DNA of 64,000 nucleotides from Lamellibrachia columna. Its lineage: Eukaryota > Annelida > Polychaeta > Sabellida > Siboglinidae. This document shows positions 1 through 11,545 of this stretch, in pieces. The DNA is taken from assembly GCA_963662155.1 (NCBI GenBank), contig OY759263.1:21389484-21453483 (forward strand). Reading direction: 5' to 3'. Position 1 is the stretch's first letter; the number at the start of each line of letters is the position of its first letter. The notes beneath the pieces are model-generated. The model did not search any database and was not told the origin of the DNA. It worked only from the letters and a program-made list of their open reading frames with translations. The position numbers and the translations under genes are program-made.

Positions 1-943
1 TGTCGTCTTTTCGTCGTTCGATATAAATATAATCACGTCAATATGTCACTCAATCAATGTATTTAGAATAACGCTTTAGAATAACGATGCTTTAATATAC
101 TTTAGAATAACAATGTGCCAGTCATGGTCAACGAGTTCCATGCAGTTTGCTTGCCTTGTCGCCAAACAACTGGGGACTCCGTGGGGAATATGTTGTCAAA
201 GCTGGTTTTTTATATATACATATGATTGCCCTAACATTTTACTGAACATTCTTTGGTCACGTTTTGTTGTACTCATTCATCAGAGTCCAAGAAAATATAG
301 TAAGGTGTTTTTTGAAGTCCGTTGAGTGCCATGAAAATGAAGTCCACATACTAGGCGGGGTCGATGTTCCGCCAAATTGTCATTCTTAATGAGCACCATC
401 CACTCTTTCTAAGTTATTTATCTTGTGGCAACACATGCCAACTCAAGAGCGTGTATCGTATACTAGTAGCATGGCACGCAATAGTTTTCGAAACAATAGT
501 AGCAATGTGTCAATGAAGTATTGTCGGCATCTCTGCGCCTAAAACAGGCGGGACCGTTGCTTATCTGACCCCTGATTAGGCCCGCAGTGCACCACATTCC
601 CTATTTGTTTTTGTTTCTGTCGTCAGAATGCTTCAGGGCTATTACCATGGTAATGAAACTGTGCAATGGTGTCATAGGAACTTGATTGTGTTAGCATGTT
701 TATTAGCATGTTTTAGGTTGGTTTTCAGTCTTCTTAGGTATTTTTTTGTGGTTTGTGGACAAGGAAGCCATTGGCTTATCAGGAGTTCAAAAAAGTCATC
801 TAGATGTGTAACCAGCCCTTCGGAGATATTTGTCAATTTTGTTTTGGAACATTCACATTTAATTATGGTGTGACGTGATGCTGTTTGTGTAGCAGTATAG
901 ACTGTTGTCGGTGTTTGTCTGATGCCCTGTTTGTGTATTGTAG
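1..943 (+). other. Intron sequence upstream of the KANSL1 terminal exon
   Basis: I see no exon, RNA gene or repeat I can support here. The stretch is AT-rich and ends in a 3' splice site (pyrimidine/TG-rich run, then TAG at 941-943). By position it is the last intron of the KANSL1-type gene. Confidence 0.6.
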
Positions 944-1654
944 CCGGAGGACTTATCGGATGACATCTTTGCCGCTCGCCACCTGCGCTGTGAGATCAGG
1001 GAGAAGAAGCACTTTGTGTCGTTTCTAAAGAGTCAGCGATCCCGACGCAGTTATCGCACGGAAAGCAGCAGCACCGTCACCTCCGACCCGGCCAGTCCGT
1101 CAGATAGCACGCACTTCGACAGTTTGGGGTCGCCCCAGCTGCTGATACCCCCAGCCACCCCAACCCTGCCTTCGGATGACACTGAGGAGGGGCGCCAGCG
1201 AAGTGGGTCGTCGTCGTCACTCAAGCATGACGAGTTTACGGTGAAGCGAAGCACGTCCGTCTCGAAGGGTCTGTCTGGGTTGACGCACAGCGGTAGAGGG
1301 CGCTCATCGTCGATTCACACGGACATGCATCTAGTATACGAGGAAGAGCGATACATCCCCCCGTGGCCCCTTCGTGACTTCCCCCTCGACGACGACGAGT
1401 TCGACCTGTTGTTCCGGGAAAGACCCCCCACTCCCGTCACAGATATTCTAAACGTTCCTGGCCCATCGTCTGTGACACAGATCTGCTATGACAACGCTGC
1501 ACCACCAGATCGCAGCACACCTACGTCGCCACTTGGTAGTAGTTCCAATAGTTCGTTGGCCGACGATGACCCCAATGACCCTGAATGGACTGTCTCTGCT
1601 CAGCAGAAGACTGTACCGAAACTTGGTCTTGTTCTCAAATTGACAAAGCGATGA
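944..1654 (+). CDS. KANSL1: KANSL1-type NSL complex subunit, C-terminal exon with PEHE domain (partial)
   Basis: Terminal coding exon of a KAT8 regulatory NSL complex subunit 1 (KANSL1/KANSL1L) homologue; family members scaffold the MOF histone H4 acetyltransferase in the nucleus. The exon opens after a TAG acceptor in phase 0 and encodes 236 residues. It starts with PEDLSDDIFAARH and CEIREKKHF, which resembles the charged start of the PEHE domain. Next comes SRRSYRTESS, a Ser/Thr/Pro-rich low-complexity segment, and near the end a PPWPLRDFPLDDDEF block like the family's 'PPW..R.FPL' motif. The protein ends at TGA 1652-1654. Upstream exons lie outside the window. The assignment rests on remembered family motifs; a paralogue (KANSL1L-like) cannot be excluded. 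Codon use is GC-richer than the surrounding non-coding DNA, as expected for a real exon. Confidence 0.75.
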   Translation, partial: PEDLSDDIFAARHLRCEIREKKHFVSFLKSQRSRRSYRTESSSTVTSDPASPSDSTHFDSLGSPQLLIPPATPTLPSDDTEEGRQRSGSSSSLKHDEFTVKRSTSVSKGLSGLTHSGRGRSSSIHTDMHLVYEEERYIPPWPLRDFPLDDDEFDLLFRERPPTPVTDILNVPGPSSVTQICYDNAAPPDRSTPTSPLGSSSNSSLADDDPNDPEWTVSAQQKTVPKLGLVLKLTKR

Positions 1655-3032
1655 ACACTGTACCGTGTTACAGGAATCTGTGTGTCTGATGCCATAGTGT
1701 CAACGTTCAAGATTATGCGCAATGAAAAATACTTCCTCGTACCAAAAATTGCATATGAAAAAAATCTCCGCCATGTCGATTGGATGCAAAGTTTGAAATT
1801 TTAAAGAAGAGAAATGGCCGACAGCCCATTGATACTGTATCATTTGGCAGAATTTCGGGCACATAGCATCAACAAATGTTGAGCGATGAAGAAATTTGTG
1901 TTCGATTCAAAAGGAAATGTGGGGAGTCTAAAAAATATGTTGTTCAACTAATGTTTGTTTTGCTGTATATTTTCACCAACGTGCATCATTTAAAATGGTG
2001 TACTAGGTATAGTGACCAAGCTTTTTATTTTGCGTTTGGTCCTGTTGATTTTTTTCTCTGAAAATCAGAGTAATGTATAGTGGAGGATGGAAACAAGTTT
2101 TAAAAAGGATTAAAAAGGTTCATGACACTGTTGATATCAAAGTTATTGGCATTGGTCACTTGTAACAGTCAACCCGAGATAATTACGGGACAACCGAGAA
2201 AATCTTCTAATGTAAATAACGTGTACAGCTGTCCCATGAAATGGGAAGTCGCACAAGAAGCTGTCAAAAGAAGAATGTCCTGTATACCTCGTGTATATAT
2301 AAGGCGATCGTTGCATTGCCACCAGCTGTTGTGCCATTAAGACAGTTCAATCCACTGGTGATAATTGAATTGTAAGATATGTAAACATGGATGTAATTAT
2401 GGCATTTCCTGTTCTTGTGCGGCTGTATCTTTGGTGTACAGACTCCTAGACGCCCTCCGTTGTAGGACTGCTGCGTGTTGCTTTGTATCATATTATGTCG
2501 AAGAGTCGCTTTGTTGTTGAAAGTTCTAGCGCAAGGTCGCCGCCTTGATGTTAGTGTTTTGTGGAATTGTGCATTTCTGCTCTTCTTAAAATAGAACTAA
2601 ATGTCACTGCCTGATCACTTGGTAACACTAAATGATGTCTCACGATGCGTCTGTGTTGGTGTTCTGAATTGTGTATCATATAGGAAGCACGTTAGCAATT
2701 TCTTTTACTTCTCACTGCCGTCTAACTTTGGTGTTTCTTGCATATTTTGCTTCTGTAGAAGTAGAGAATGCCTGTGAAACAGTCGAGCAAAATGGTTTGT
2801 ATGTGTCCGAAATGCCACTGTATTTTCCTTTGATGCTGGTTATGATAAGAATTGCAGTGAAATCGATTTCCTACTTGTGATTGTACAAAGAGTAGCATAG
2901 TTGTACAAAGAATAGCATAGCTGTACAGAAACATTCGGTTTGTATAAAGTTTTTGTAGATCCTACGTTGTATCGGTCGCTGCTGTCGTCAGCAGTCGGTA
3001 TATTTGTGTACGTTGGCGTACATCTATTGCTA
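1655..3032 (+). other. KANSL1 3' untranslated or flanking region
   Basis: No convincing reading frame. It holds a short 20-bp tandem repeat (TGTACAAAGARTAGCATAG, about 2.6 copies, 2881-2934). It is probably transcribed 3'UTR, because the best AATAAA on this strand that I noticed is further on, at 3678-3683. Confidence 0.4.
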
Positions 3033-3620
3033 GTTGTGGCAGCCCGCCACCCTGTCTAGTATATGTGTGGTGGCAGCAGCCTACAACCCTGTCTAGTATA
3101 TGTGTGGTGGCAGCAGCCTACAACCCTGTCTAGTATACGTGTGGTGGAAGCCCACCATCCTGTCTTTTGTACGTGTGGTGGAAGCCCGCCATGCTCTCTA
3201 GTACGTGTGGTGGCAGCCCGCCATGCTGTCTAGTACGTGTGGTGGCAGCCCGCCATGCTGTCTAGTACGTGTGGTGGCAGCCCGCCATGCTGTCTAGTAC
3301 GTGTGGTGGCAGCCCGCCATGCTGTCTAGTACGTGTGGTGGCAGCCCGCCATGCTGTCTAGTACGTGTGGTGGCAGCCCGCCATGCTGTCTAGTACGTGT
3401 GGTGGCAGCCCGCCATGCTGTCTAGTATGTGTGGTGGCAGCCCGCCATGCTGTCTTTAGTACGTGTGGTGGCAGCCCGCCATGCTGTCTAGTATGTGTGG
3501 TGGCAGCCCGCCATGCTGTCTAGTACATGTGGTGGCAGCCCGCCATGCTGTCTAGTACGTGTGGTGGCAGCCTGCCATGCTGTCTTGAGTACATATGGTG
3601 GCAGCCTGCCATGCTGCCTT
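3033..3620. repeat. 32-bp minisatellite, about 18 copies
   Basis: Head-to-tail array with unit GTACGTGTGGTGGCAGCCCG followed by CCATGCTGTCTA. The first three or four units are diverged (CAGCAGCCTACAACC variants) and the central ones nearly identical, so homogenisation was most recent in the middle. It lies downstream of the KANSL1 stop and upstream of an AATAAA at 3678, so it may be part of that gene's 3'UTR. Confidence 0.92.
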
Positions 3621-5160
3621 ACTTAGTTCCTGTTTGCTTATTGGCCCGTCTCACTCGGGTAGTCAGTCTACAGGCAGAATAAACTTGGCAGATTGTGCTT
3701 TGTTTCTTATTACCAATGTGTCATGTTTCATTCCCACAGCCGTAGTGGTAGTTTTACACGGTATAATAGATGCTCCAGACAGGCATGTATCCACCTACCC
3801 CAGAACGTTTTCAGTATCTACAGTAGGCGTTCCCAAATTGGGAGTTGTGTGTAGTTCCATGGATCCTCAGTAAACAGCAAAATTATTTTTTAATGGTCCA
3901 TTCATTACCTGTAAAACAAAACTGGTGGCTCTCAGCCAGAAGATAGAAAATTATGGGGTCTCAAGCTGGGAACACCTGATCTACAGGTGAGGGGGTGTAG
4001 CAGGAGGGGGGAGGTTGATCTAAAAAACAGGTATTACCAGTCCTGTGTTTGCTAGAACCGGATAGGTGGCAGCACTGCATTGATGGCAGCTGCCAATATC
4101 TTCACCCTCAAGTTCAAACTATTGAAATTTGAACAATGCTCACACAAACCCTTAAAAACAACTTGGCTGCAGCCTAGCATCGGGTTTTATTTTTATGCGT
4201 AGTTGTACAATTGCCTTATTTACATCAGAACTTCATCTTGATCTAGTTCTTCATGAAATGTGAACAAGCCAAATTACTTACTACAAATTAGCAATAATTA
4301 TGACTGAAAATTCAGTCACCCTTTGTAATATTTCCTTTGGTCGCATAGACCATCCTTGCACAAATCCCTAGCTGCTCTTGAGATTTCCATTGAAAACAGG
4401 ATGAAAATATGACTACATTTTTTACGATCACGGCATTGAGAATCATGTCTACCATGGTGTGACATTCATAAACAAGAATAAATTACTTACGATTGTGGCC
4501 ACCATAAAATATATATTAGCAGGTCATTGTTATTTGCATTAGATATCATGTTGGATGTTTCTGAAAAATATACAACACTGGTGTGTCAGTCATACTGCCT
4601 ACACTACTCCTGGCAGCCTAATCTATTTTTTCAAAAATTAAACAACACGCACCATAAATGGACGTGGCTGGGGCAGCTGTTATATTAAAAAAATTTCACT
4701 CTTAAAACAACATCTCTGTGTCGTAAAAAGAATGTGCTGGTTTAATAATCTTCATAAATCGCCATTAAACAATGTTTTTCTTGGCGCACTAGACTGGATA
4801 CTTGCATGCAGACTAATGCAGAGACCAATTCTCAGAAATCAGCAGTCCATAATCCATTTTCAGTTTCATAGATCAACAACCTTGGGCCTTAGGACGAGGT
4901 CTGTAGCATGATTAATATTTATACACTTAGTGCACACTCCCACTCCATCAAAGGGACCAAGTAAGAATTTAGTTTTGAAGCATTAATTACATACTTGTTG
5001 GGCAAATCGTTATAACGCATTTTGGATTGAACATCCAAAAAGCCTTTGTATAATAAATAAATTAGTCGCATTTTGTTAGTTCCACGGCCACCTTAAACAA
5101 GAGTGCCTTCTCTTGAGCCATGATCCTTCAAATCAATGCTCGCCATATTTATTTGTCTGT
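3621..5160. other. Intergenic or 3' flanks between convergent KANSL1 and DNAJC9
   Basis: No gene found. The sequence is AT-rich and apparently unique. It must hold the 3' ends of both convergent transcripts; an AATAAA at 3678-3683 could serve KANSL1. I could not choose a DNAJC9 polyadenylation site with confidence. Confidence 0.45.
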
Positions 5161-5346
5161 TTACTTCTTGCGCTTAGTTTTCTTATTCTGTGGCTCTGCA
5201 TATTTTTTTTCAAGATGGTCAAAGAAACTGTCCATTTCTGCAGCTCTTGATTTGTTCTTTGCCACAATGAGAGCTTTCAGTGAGTTTTCTCCACTGATGC
5301 CGAGTTCTTTTTTTGCCTCTTCCGCTTCCGCAGCCTCCTCCTTTGC
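5161..5346 (-). CDS. DNAJC9: DNAJC9 exon 5 (C-terminus)
   Basis: Acceptor TTTTCAG. Encodes [16 protein letters not shown], then [12 protein letters not shown] and a Lys-rich tail, with TAA at 5161-5163. Confidence 0.92.
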   Translation of the reverse strand, partial: AKEEAAEAEEAKKELGISGENSLKALIVAKNKSRAAEMDSFFDHLEKKYAEPQNKKTKRKK

Positions 5347-8300
5347 CTGAAAACATCAAAACCCGGGATTGAATTGTTGGAAAATTTACCCTTAAAATGC
5401 AACCAGCGAGGTAGGGACTAGTCAACAAATTGTGCTGTAAAGTCGCGGTATTGCTCAGGTGCTGACTCCATCAACATATACTTCTGGTGCAATTCCCTCT
5501 CAAGTTCGGCTGCATTTACAGCCCAACACACAGCAGTACCAACTGACCATGTTCACGTTATTATTTCAGTCAATTTCACGTATTGTGTAATAATAATAAT
5601 AATATAGAACTTCTAGTGTCTAAATGCTTGGGGATCTGAGCTCAGAGGCACAGCAAACCAGAATCGTTAAGCATGATATCGTGAACAGGGACATGCAAGA
5701 GTCATCATCAGTGTGCTGCGATATGTTAACAAAGCAATACCAGTTCCCACAAACTCGTTCTGATAGCAAGGCTCACATATCTTCACATCTATCAATCAAT
5801 CGCTTCGGGGCACACAGAAACTCCCCGGGCATGCACGCACACACACACATATTGTATCCTGCCAGAATAATTTAGTATTAATGTTAACACAACAAAACGT
5901 CATAGTTGAAAGAGGAATTATAACACCAGCGTCTAACAGTGACAATATGAGTCTGGCACGCCAACAAATAACAACTTTGTGATGGGCAGAGACTTTGTCC
6001 TACCTTCTTTTTTCTCAACGTCCTCTTGGCGGGACTTTCATTGCTGAATCTCTCAAACTGTGGGAGCTCTCCGCCGGAGACGAGGCCTCTGAGGATCTTC
6101 CTGAACCTCCCCTCATCCTCTTCCGTAGCACACATCACATGGTCAATGACCTCCCCCAAGTCTCCTTCACACTCCACATAGGCCGCCTTCAGATCATCCA
6201 ACTCCTCCTTAGAACCTACACGCATCCATCAGTTAATAATAATATTTTGTTTTAATGTTCACGATAAACCTTACAAAGTAAACATTTAATTTTCCTTAAG
6301 GTTGTAAGTTTAAAGCATAAAAATATTTGTAAATTTAGTACAGCTAAATAAATAACAAATATAAACGAGTATGTTGTAAAATGCAGTAAAGATACATTAC
6401 GAACAGTCAATGGTTTCAAGTTAAGGAAAATGTGTAGCTTAGCAAGTGTCTGGTCTTGTGTGGCAATATTGCTTAAACAAAGACAACGTTCAAATAAGAT
6501 GCTTTTACCGATTCTTAGTGCAGGGCTAAGAGTTACATATTTTTTGTACCAGTAGTGCTATAAAATTTGTTAAGGTTTTGGTCCATGCTATTGAAATGCA
6601 AAGATCTTATCACGTTACTGAATGGTAATTTGTTTAATGTTAATTTGGCAATTTTAAAAATCAGGTTTATATTTAAACACTTCTTTATTGAAATTAATTT
6701 ACAACAAATAATTTCTGAAGGAATACATTTGTTTCAACATAAACATAACGAAAACATTGTTTCATTGCAAAACCACATTACAATTGGTTTTATTTTTTAT
6801 TTACTACCATACAAACACTAATGTTGACATTATCGGTCCTCAGACATGGTTTTTGTTATGGATTAGAAAGGTATTTGTGATGTTAATATTGTCAAATAAC
6901 TGTCAAAAACAGAGCTATTGGTGTTTTTTTGAGCATTTTTGGTGTCAGAAACTGTCAAATTCTATTTCATCTGTCAGCTTTACGTCACCAACCTTTATAT
7001 GTCTTCTCAAACTGCTGAATGTCCTTGATCGAGATTGGCATGAAAAGTGTACGCCAATACTCATACCAGTCTCGGTCCCGCGGTAGGTCGTTCTCATCAT
7101 CAACCTCTCCTGCAAATACCAGCCACTGATACTATCCCGATCTTTATGGGTGAATAGAACACACTGCAGAAGATAGTTTTGGAATTGGATTGGACAGATA
7201 CTATGAATGAAAGAAACAGCCACTGCTTGATCGCTCCATCATGGAGAACAAGGCAAACGGAAAGTGGGTTGCCCAAAAACAACCTGGCAAAGAATTGTAA
7301 AAAAAAAAGAGAACTGGGGTTGAAGTCGTGGACTGAAGCCAAACAGGTGGCCAAAATCAGAAAACTGGAAAGAGTGCACTACAACCTTATGGGGCACCAG
7401 GCCCGGAGAGAATAGATGAGAAAATAGTTACATAACTTTTTATGGTAATTATTATATTAGCATTACTGCCCATGGTATGGTTCCTCAATGTTTGCTGTGT
7501 TAACTGGTTACTTAGAAGCTGCAGTCATAATTATTATGAATATTTCCTGCATTGTTACAGTTATGTATTTCCTGCATTGTTACAGTCATGTCATCATGAT
7601 AATTACCAGATATACCAGAATATTTTATATAACTACAATGTAATATGTTCTGCACACATTCTATCAGTGTCCAGAAAAAAATTCTTTCTAGAACCTTTAT
7701 TCAAATAACTTTGTATCCTAGTCTCTTGCGTCAAGGGCATCGCATATGGCAAAAACTATCGCACATTGTATTCTATGTTTATTTGAATAAAGGCAAAGGT
7801 CATTTAATCCAGATCAATAAATTTTGTTTTACCAAATATCAAACATAATATAATCCTAATCAAATGTCTTGTACCATTATTGTAACTTGGATTGTGTAAT
7901 CAAGCCCAAAAAAACATATTAATGAATTGCTTGACCTGGTGCCATGACTCTAGCTGTGACTATGTCATAAATATGTAGCTAATTTCTATAAATTAGAGGC
8001 ATACAAATTTATGAAAACCAGAGCCGTTACTTAACTTAAGGTGTGTGACTAAAACATACCTGTCTCGTCATAGACGGCACGTTTGTCCTTGTCAGAGAGG
8101 ATAGAATAGACCTTGCCAAGTATCTGAAACTTGCATGTTGCGGCCTTCTTCTCTTTCTTGCCAACTCGGTCTGGATGCACCTTGAGTGAGAGTCTACGGT
8201 ATGCCTTCTTCACTGCAACAACACAACATCATATAATGATAATGTCTTCTTCTTACACTATAGCTGATCAGGGTTGGGTTTCTGACAGTCAGAAAGGTAT

Positions 8301-10064
8301 TTCTGACATGACAATGTCAGAAACTAGTTTCTGATGTCAGAAACACTGCACTAGGTGTGATGAACCAGCATTCTATCACATTTGGATGACATCTGGTGAC
8401 CACAGAACTTGCATCTATCAACTGTTTTTTCATTACTTTCCAATTTAACAAAATGTTCCCACACAGCCTTATTTGTTCTGCCACCCTTAAACACGGTGCA
8501 CGCATGGGTGCTACTAGCACTATTAAAGTCACTTTTCAATATGACAATGTCTAAAAAATGTGGGTAATCAATATGCACTTCTTTCACATGTAACAGTGTA
8601 TCTCTATGTGAAGACGTAGCAACAGGTGGCTGGCCAAGCAACTTGCTAAGTAGAAAGCATTGGGCCAATCAGCTAATACCTCCATCAAGCACATATGATA
8701 AAAGCAAGCTCAGACAATATTCTTACAACATTTAGTAGTAGCTGACTTAATAGTTCAGCTCTGGAAATTGGGACTTCAAATGATTGCCTGGACCTGCCTT
8801 GAATCTTTCTTTGATACTGATTTGTCTAATCTTACACAATGAAGTTGTGCACAGCTCACTATCAGCTCACAGTACAACAGTACATTTCTGTCTCAAATTG
8901 CCTAAGTTTAACTCTTTTGTTGGCTTCCAATTGGCTTACTGACACAGCCACACAGGTCTGAGCAGTCCTAACCCAGTCCCTTGAAGTCCTCTCCAATGTT
9001 ATTACTCGTATGCACCTGCCACACCTACACCCACCCTACTTCTGTTACGCTTTCCCAATTGTGATTGACACCTGTCCTGCTCTTTTAAAAGCTGGCTGCC
9101 AAGTGAAATGATGCTGCAACAATTACATAGATTTATCATTTCTATTTGGGATCTTTTACTTCCCCTGACCTAGACACCACTAGGTAGAAGGGACCAACTG
9201 CTTTTAGTCTCTCCTGAAAGACTCGGGCAATGTAAGGTGAACAAAGTTGTCTAAGCTTCAAAATGGCAGCAGGTGGATTTGAAACCTGGTCATCTCGACT
9301 GACAGTTCGGTTTACCATTATGGTCACCTGGGACAATCCCAAATTATTTCCATAACAGTAAAGTATAGGACATTAATTATTCTCGCTAATGTGGTCACCA
9401 CCCCAAAGCTAAACAAATATTGTGATGTAAATCATGATGCACACTTCATCACATATAAGCCTGCTCCATTGTCCCAGCAACTGGCCAATGAAAACCTCCT
9501 TATTATCACTTTCTCTAGTCCCATTGCCATTGGCGGTTTATGAGATGACAGGAAACGAATGAAATAATGAAAGAACTGGATAATGCAGCACTACTAACAA
9601 TCGGCTTTGTCCTGCGAGCGAGCATACCATGCATGTTTCCATGCCAACATACGTCGACATGGACATGTGAAACAGCAAATAAAACAAAAACAACAAACTT
9701 TTTGTTTCTCTTTCAGTTAAATAGATATTTTACAGAAACACAAATAGAAACTGATATTTATAAAACGTGTTGATTAACTTCTATGATCGATCACTGATCG
9801 GCTTAGAAAAACCATTGACTGATCATGACAATTTTACCAATTCCCAACACTAGCTGTCAGAGATTGACAGACGGTAATTCAGTAAGAGAAGGGTTTAGAA
9901 GTTAGATGTTGGCAGACGGTCGGTCGGTCTTGAAAACCCGAGACTTGCAGAGTGACATTACAAGTCGTACCCTCATTCTCTGTACTTTTTACTGATATCT
10001 GAAGCACAGCATACAAGTTATCAGTTTCAAATAACTCTCTACACTCTTCCAACAAGCCTGGCAT
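5161..10064 (-). CDS. DNAJC9: DnaJ homologue subfamily C member 9 (J-domain and histone H3-H4 chaperone), complete
   Basis: Five exons on the minus strand: 9971-10064, 8060-8212, 6993-7109, 6004-6215 and 5161-5346. They join in continuous phase into about 253 codons, against about 260 aa in vertebrates. The N-terminus [12 protein letters not shown] and the J domain (residues about 15-80) include the catalytic HPD tripeptide (codons at 8169-8177), which stimulates HSP70 ATPase. The middle exon ([25 protein letters not shown]) and the [13 protein letters not shown] region correspond to the histone-binding segment of DNAJC9. The C-terminus is a charged helix ending in a Lys/Arg-rich tail. In known DNAJC9 the protein links histone H3-H4 handling to HSP70 in nucleus and cytosol. 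All introns are GT-AG. It is convergent with KANSL1 and its upstream side faces the LINE block. No frameshift or stop was seen. Confidence 0.93.
6004..6215 (-). CDS. DNAJC9: DNAJC9 exon 4
   Basis: Acceptor GTGTAG, donor GTAGGA. Encodes [26 protein letters not shown] and a basic RTLRKK end. Confidence 0.93.
6993..7109 (-). CDS. DNAJC9: DNAJC9 exon 3
   Basis: Acceptor TTTGCAG, donor GTTGGT. Encodes the [18 protein letters not shown] segment, characteristic of DNAJC9 just after the J domain. Confidence 0.93.
7150..7420 (+). mobile_element. LINE 3' remnant in DNAJC9 intron 2
   Basis: The plus strand encodes a decayed reverse-transcriptase C-terminal tail: a GCPK..W basic stretch, then [15 protein letters not shown] and a GHQ.RRE end. 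This resembles the end of the RTE-like element at 15.3 kb. An A-run at about 7298 breaks the frame. It is short, 5'-truncated and antisense to DNAJC9. Confidence 0.55.
8060..8212 (-). CDS. DNAJC9: DNAJC9 exon 2 (J domain with HPD)
   Basis: Acceptor TTGCAG, donor GTATGT. Encodes [16 protein letters not shown] and [13 protein letters not shown], a textbook J domain with HPD intact. Confidence 0.95.
8269..9852 (-). mobile_element. Decayed hAT-type DNA transposon with BED zinc finger, in DNAJC9 intron 1
   Basis: The left end reads CAGGGTTGGG and the right end, read inward, TAGTGTTGGG, which is typical hAT terminal sequence. The flanks are TAGCTGAT (8261-8268) and TAGCTGTC (851-858 of the 9-kb block), matching at 6 of 8 bases. 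On the minus strand near 8351-8497 a fragment encodes [21 protein letters not shown] and a terminal HH pair, a BED-type zinc finger as found at the N-terminus of hAT transposases. No DDE/hATC region remains. A SINE sits inside it. Confidence 0.6.
9128..9335 (-). mobile_element. tRNA-derived SINE (family B) nested in the hAT element
   Basis: Read on the minus strand it has a tRNA-like head with a B-box-like GGTTTCAAATCC, then a body with GTTCACCTTACATTGCC, GGTCCCTTCTACCT and AAAAGATCCCA. A second copy sharing the body lies at 32810-33000 on the plus strand. Confidence 0.65.
9971..10064 (-). CDS. DNAJC9: DNAJC9 exon 1
   Basis: The start codon is the ATG at 10062-10064. The exon encodes 31 codons plus one base (first helix of the J domain) and ends at donor GTACGA. 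Confidence 0.9.
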
Positions 10065-10570
10065 TATTTAAGCGTGCAAACAATCGTCCCCGTCGCTTGA
10101 CGGAATCGGAAATTGCGCGCCTTGTTGCCAGTGTAATAATCGCTAGTAACTGCATATTTCGTTGTACAGTTGTGTTTACAGCTCAGTCCGTCCGTTTGCT
10201 GATGACCGCGTCCTCTATGACTAGAGTCGAGATTGTAAAAAAATGAGTGAAATGTGAACACGACTGGCAGATGCATTTACCTCTCAGATACATTTTCTAG
10301 CAGTTAGATAGCGTCATATCAATGACGTTTGCTTATTTTTGGGTTTTACCGTTCTTAAAAAGCATAAAAATACAATATACTTTCGTGTATGCTCCTTATT
10401 TAATATTTATTATGAGCTCTGCTAAAACACAAACCTTTTATTGTTCTGGTTTTACTCGCCACTTTACTGGTTTTACTCACACCACACCCACCGGCGTGTG
10501 AACATGTCCCGATTCTCACCATTCCAAATCCAATCTATGGGCAAGTATAGATAATAGGAATTAAGTAAAC
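10065..10570. promoter_or_regulatory. Upstream region of DNAJC9
   Basis: The 500 bases between the DNAJC9 start codon and the LINE block. It must contain the DNAJC9 promoter and 5'UTR. I see no clear TATA box or initiator, so the call rests on position only. Confidence 0.35.
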
Positions 10571-10574
10571 CCTA

Positions 10575-11545
10575 ATAGAAAATCCGGAGTGGAGTCCCAA
10601 AAGCGGTTTGATGCCAGTCGTGCCTTCATTCTGTCAGCTCCTGCAGCCGAGCTGATGCCAAACGTAGTGCATCGATCGCACTCCTTTGGACTATACCAAC
10701 GAGGTCTAGAGGCCGACTGTATGTGCAACCCACTGAACGTCGTTGACAAGTTCACCTACTTGGGTAGCACGCTATCACAAAATGCCATGATAGACGATGA
10801 CGTCTCAACACGGATTGGGAAAGCGAGCGCGTCATTCGGCAGACTCACCAAGCGCCTTTGGAATGAACGCGGTGTACGTCTTGCCACCAAAATCAGTGTA
10901 TACTGTGCCGTGGTGCTACCGACACTGCTATATGGCTGCGAGGCGTGGACACCATACCGCCGACACATACGGAGACTCGACCAGTTCCACATGCGCAGCC
11001 TAAGGCGAATCGCTAACATCAAGTGGCAAGACATGATTTCCAACACCGAGGTCTTACAGCGCTGTGCACAAAATGGCATCGAACACCACATCAAGCGTGC
11101 ACAACTCCGCTGGTCCGGGCACCTTGTGAGAATGGCCGATGACCGCATCCCCAAGGCAGTGTTCTATGGAGAACTGGACGCCGGCAAACGAACACGGGGA
11201 GGGCAGCGAAAGAGATACAAGGACGTGCTCAAGGCAACACTAAAATCATGTGGCGTGCCTCACAACACCTGGGAGTCCACATGGACCGTGCCCTCTGGCG
11301 TCGCACATGCCACGTCGGCCTACACGAATTCGAAAAAAAGCAGTGCGACGCCCTGAGAGAGAAGAGACTAAGACGGAAGGCTACCCAGCCTTCATCAAAC
11401 ACTGTCACCTTTGTGTGTCGTGTCTGCGGACGACAATGTGCATCGCGGATCGGTCTGTTCAGCCACAACCGTACACACGATACTGACCGAGGTCGAGATC
11501 CGTCGTACCGACGGCTCACTCCATACAATACAATGTGCAACCCAG
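10575..11545 (+). mobile_element. 5'-truncated non-LTR retrotransposon (LINE copy 1): reverse-transcriptase end plus C2H2 finger
   Basis: An open stretch at 10589-11356 encodes the region after the catalytic core: FTYLGSTLSQN, LLYGCEAWTPYRR, LRRIANIKWQDM, LRWSGHLVRMADDR, IPKAVFYGELDAGKR. A frameshift then moves to another frame with CRVCGRQCASRIGLFSHNRTH (11415-11474, quoted here one residue over as a motif: C-x2-C-x12-H-x3-H), the zinc finger seen at the end of many invertebrate LINEs. The catalytic YADD box is missing, so it is dead. LINE copy 2 follows directly in the same orientation. Confidence 0.85.

Noticed and set aside
1051..1254. Minus-strand frame opposite the KANSL1 exon
   Set aside because: Shadow of the sense coding exon; no independent support.
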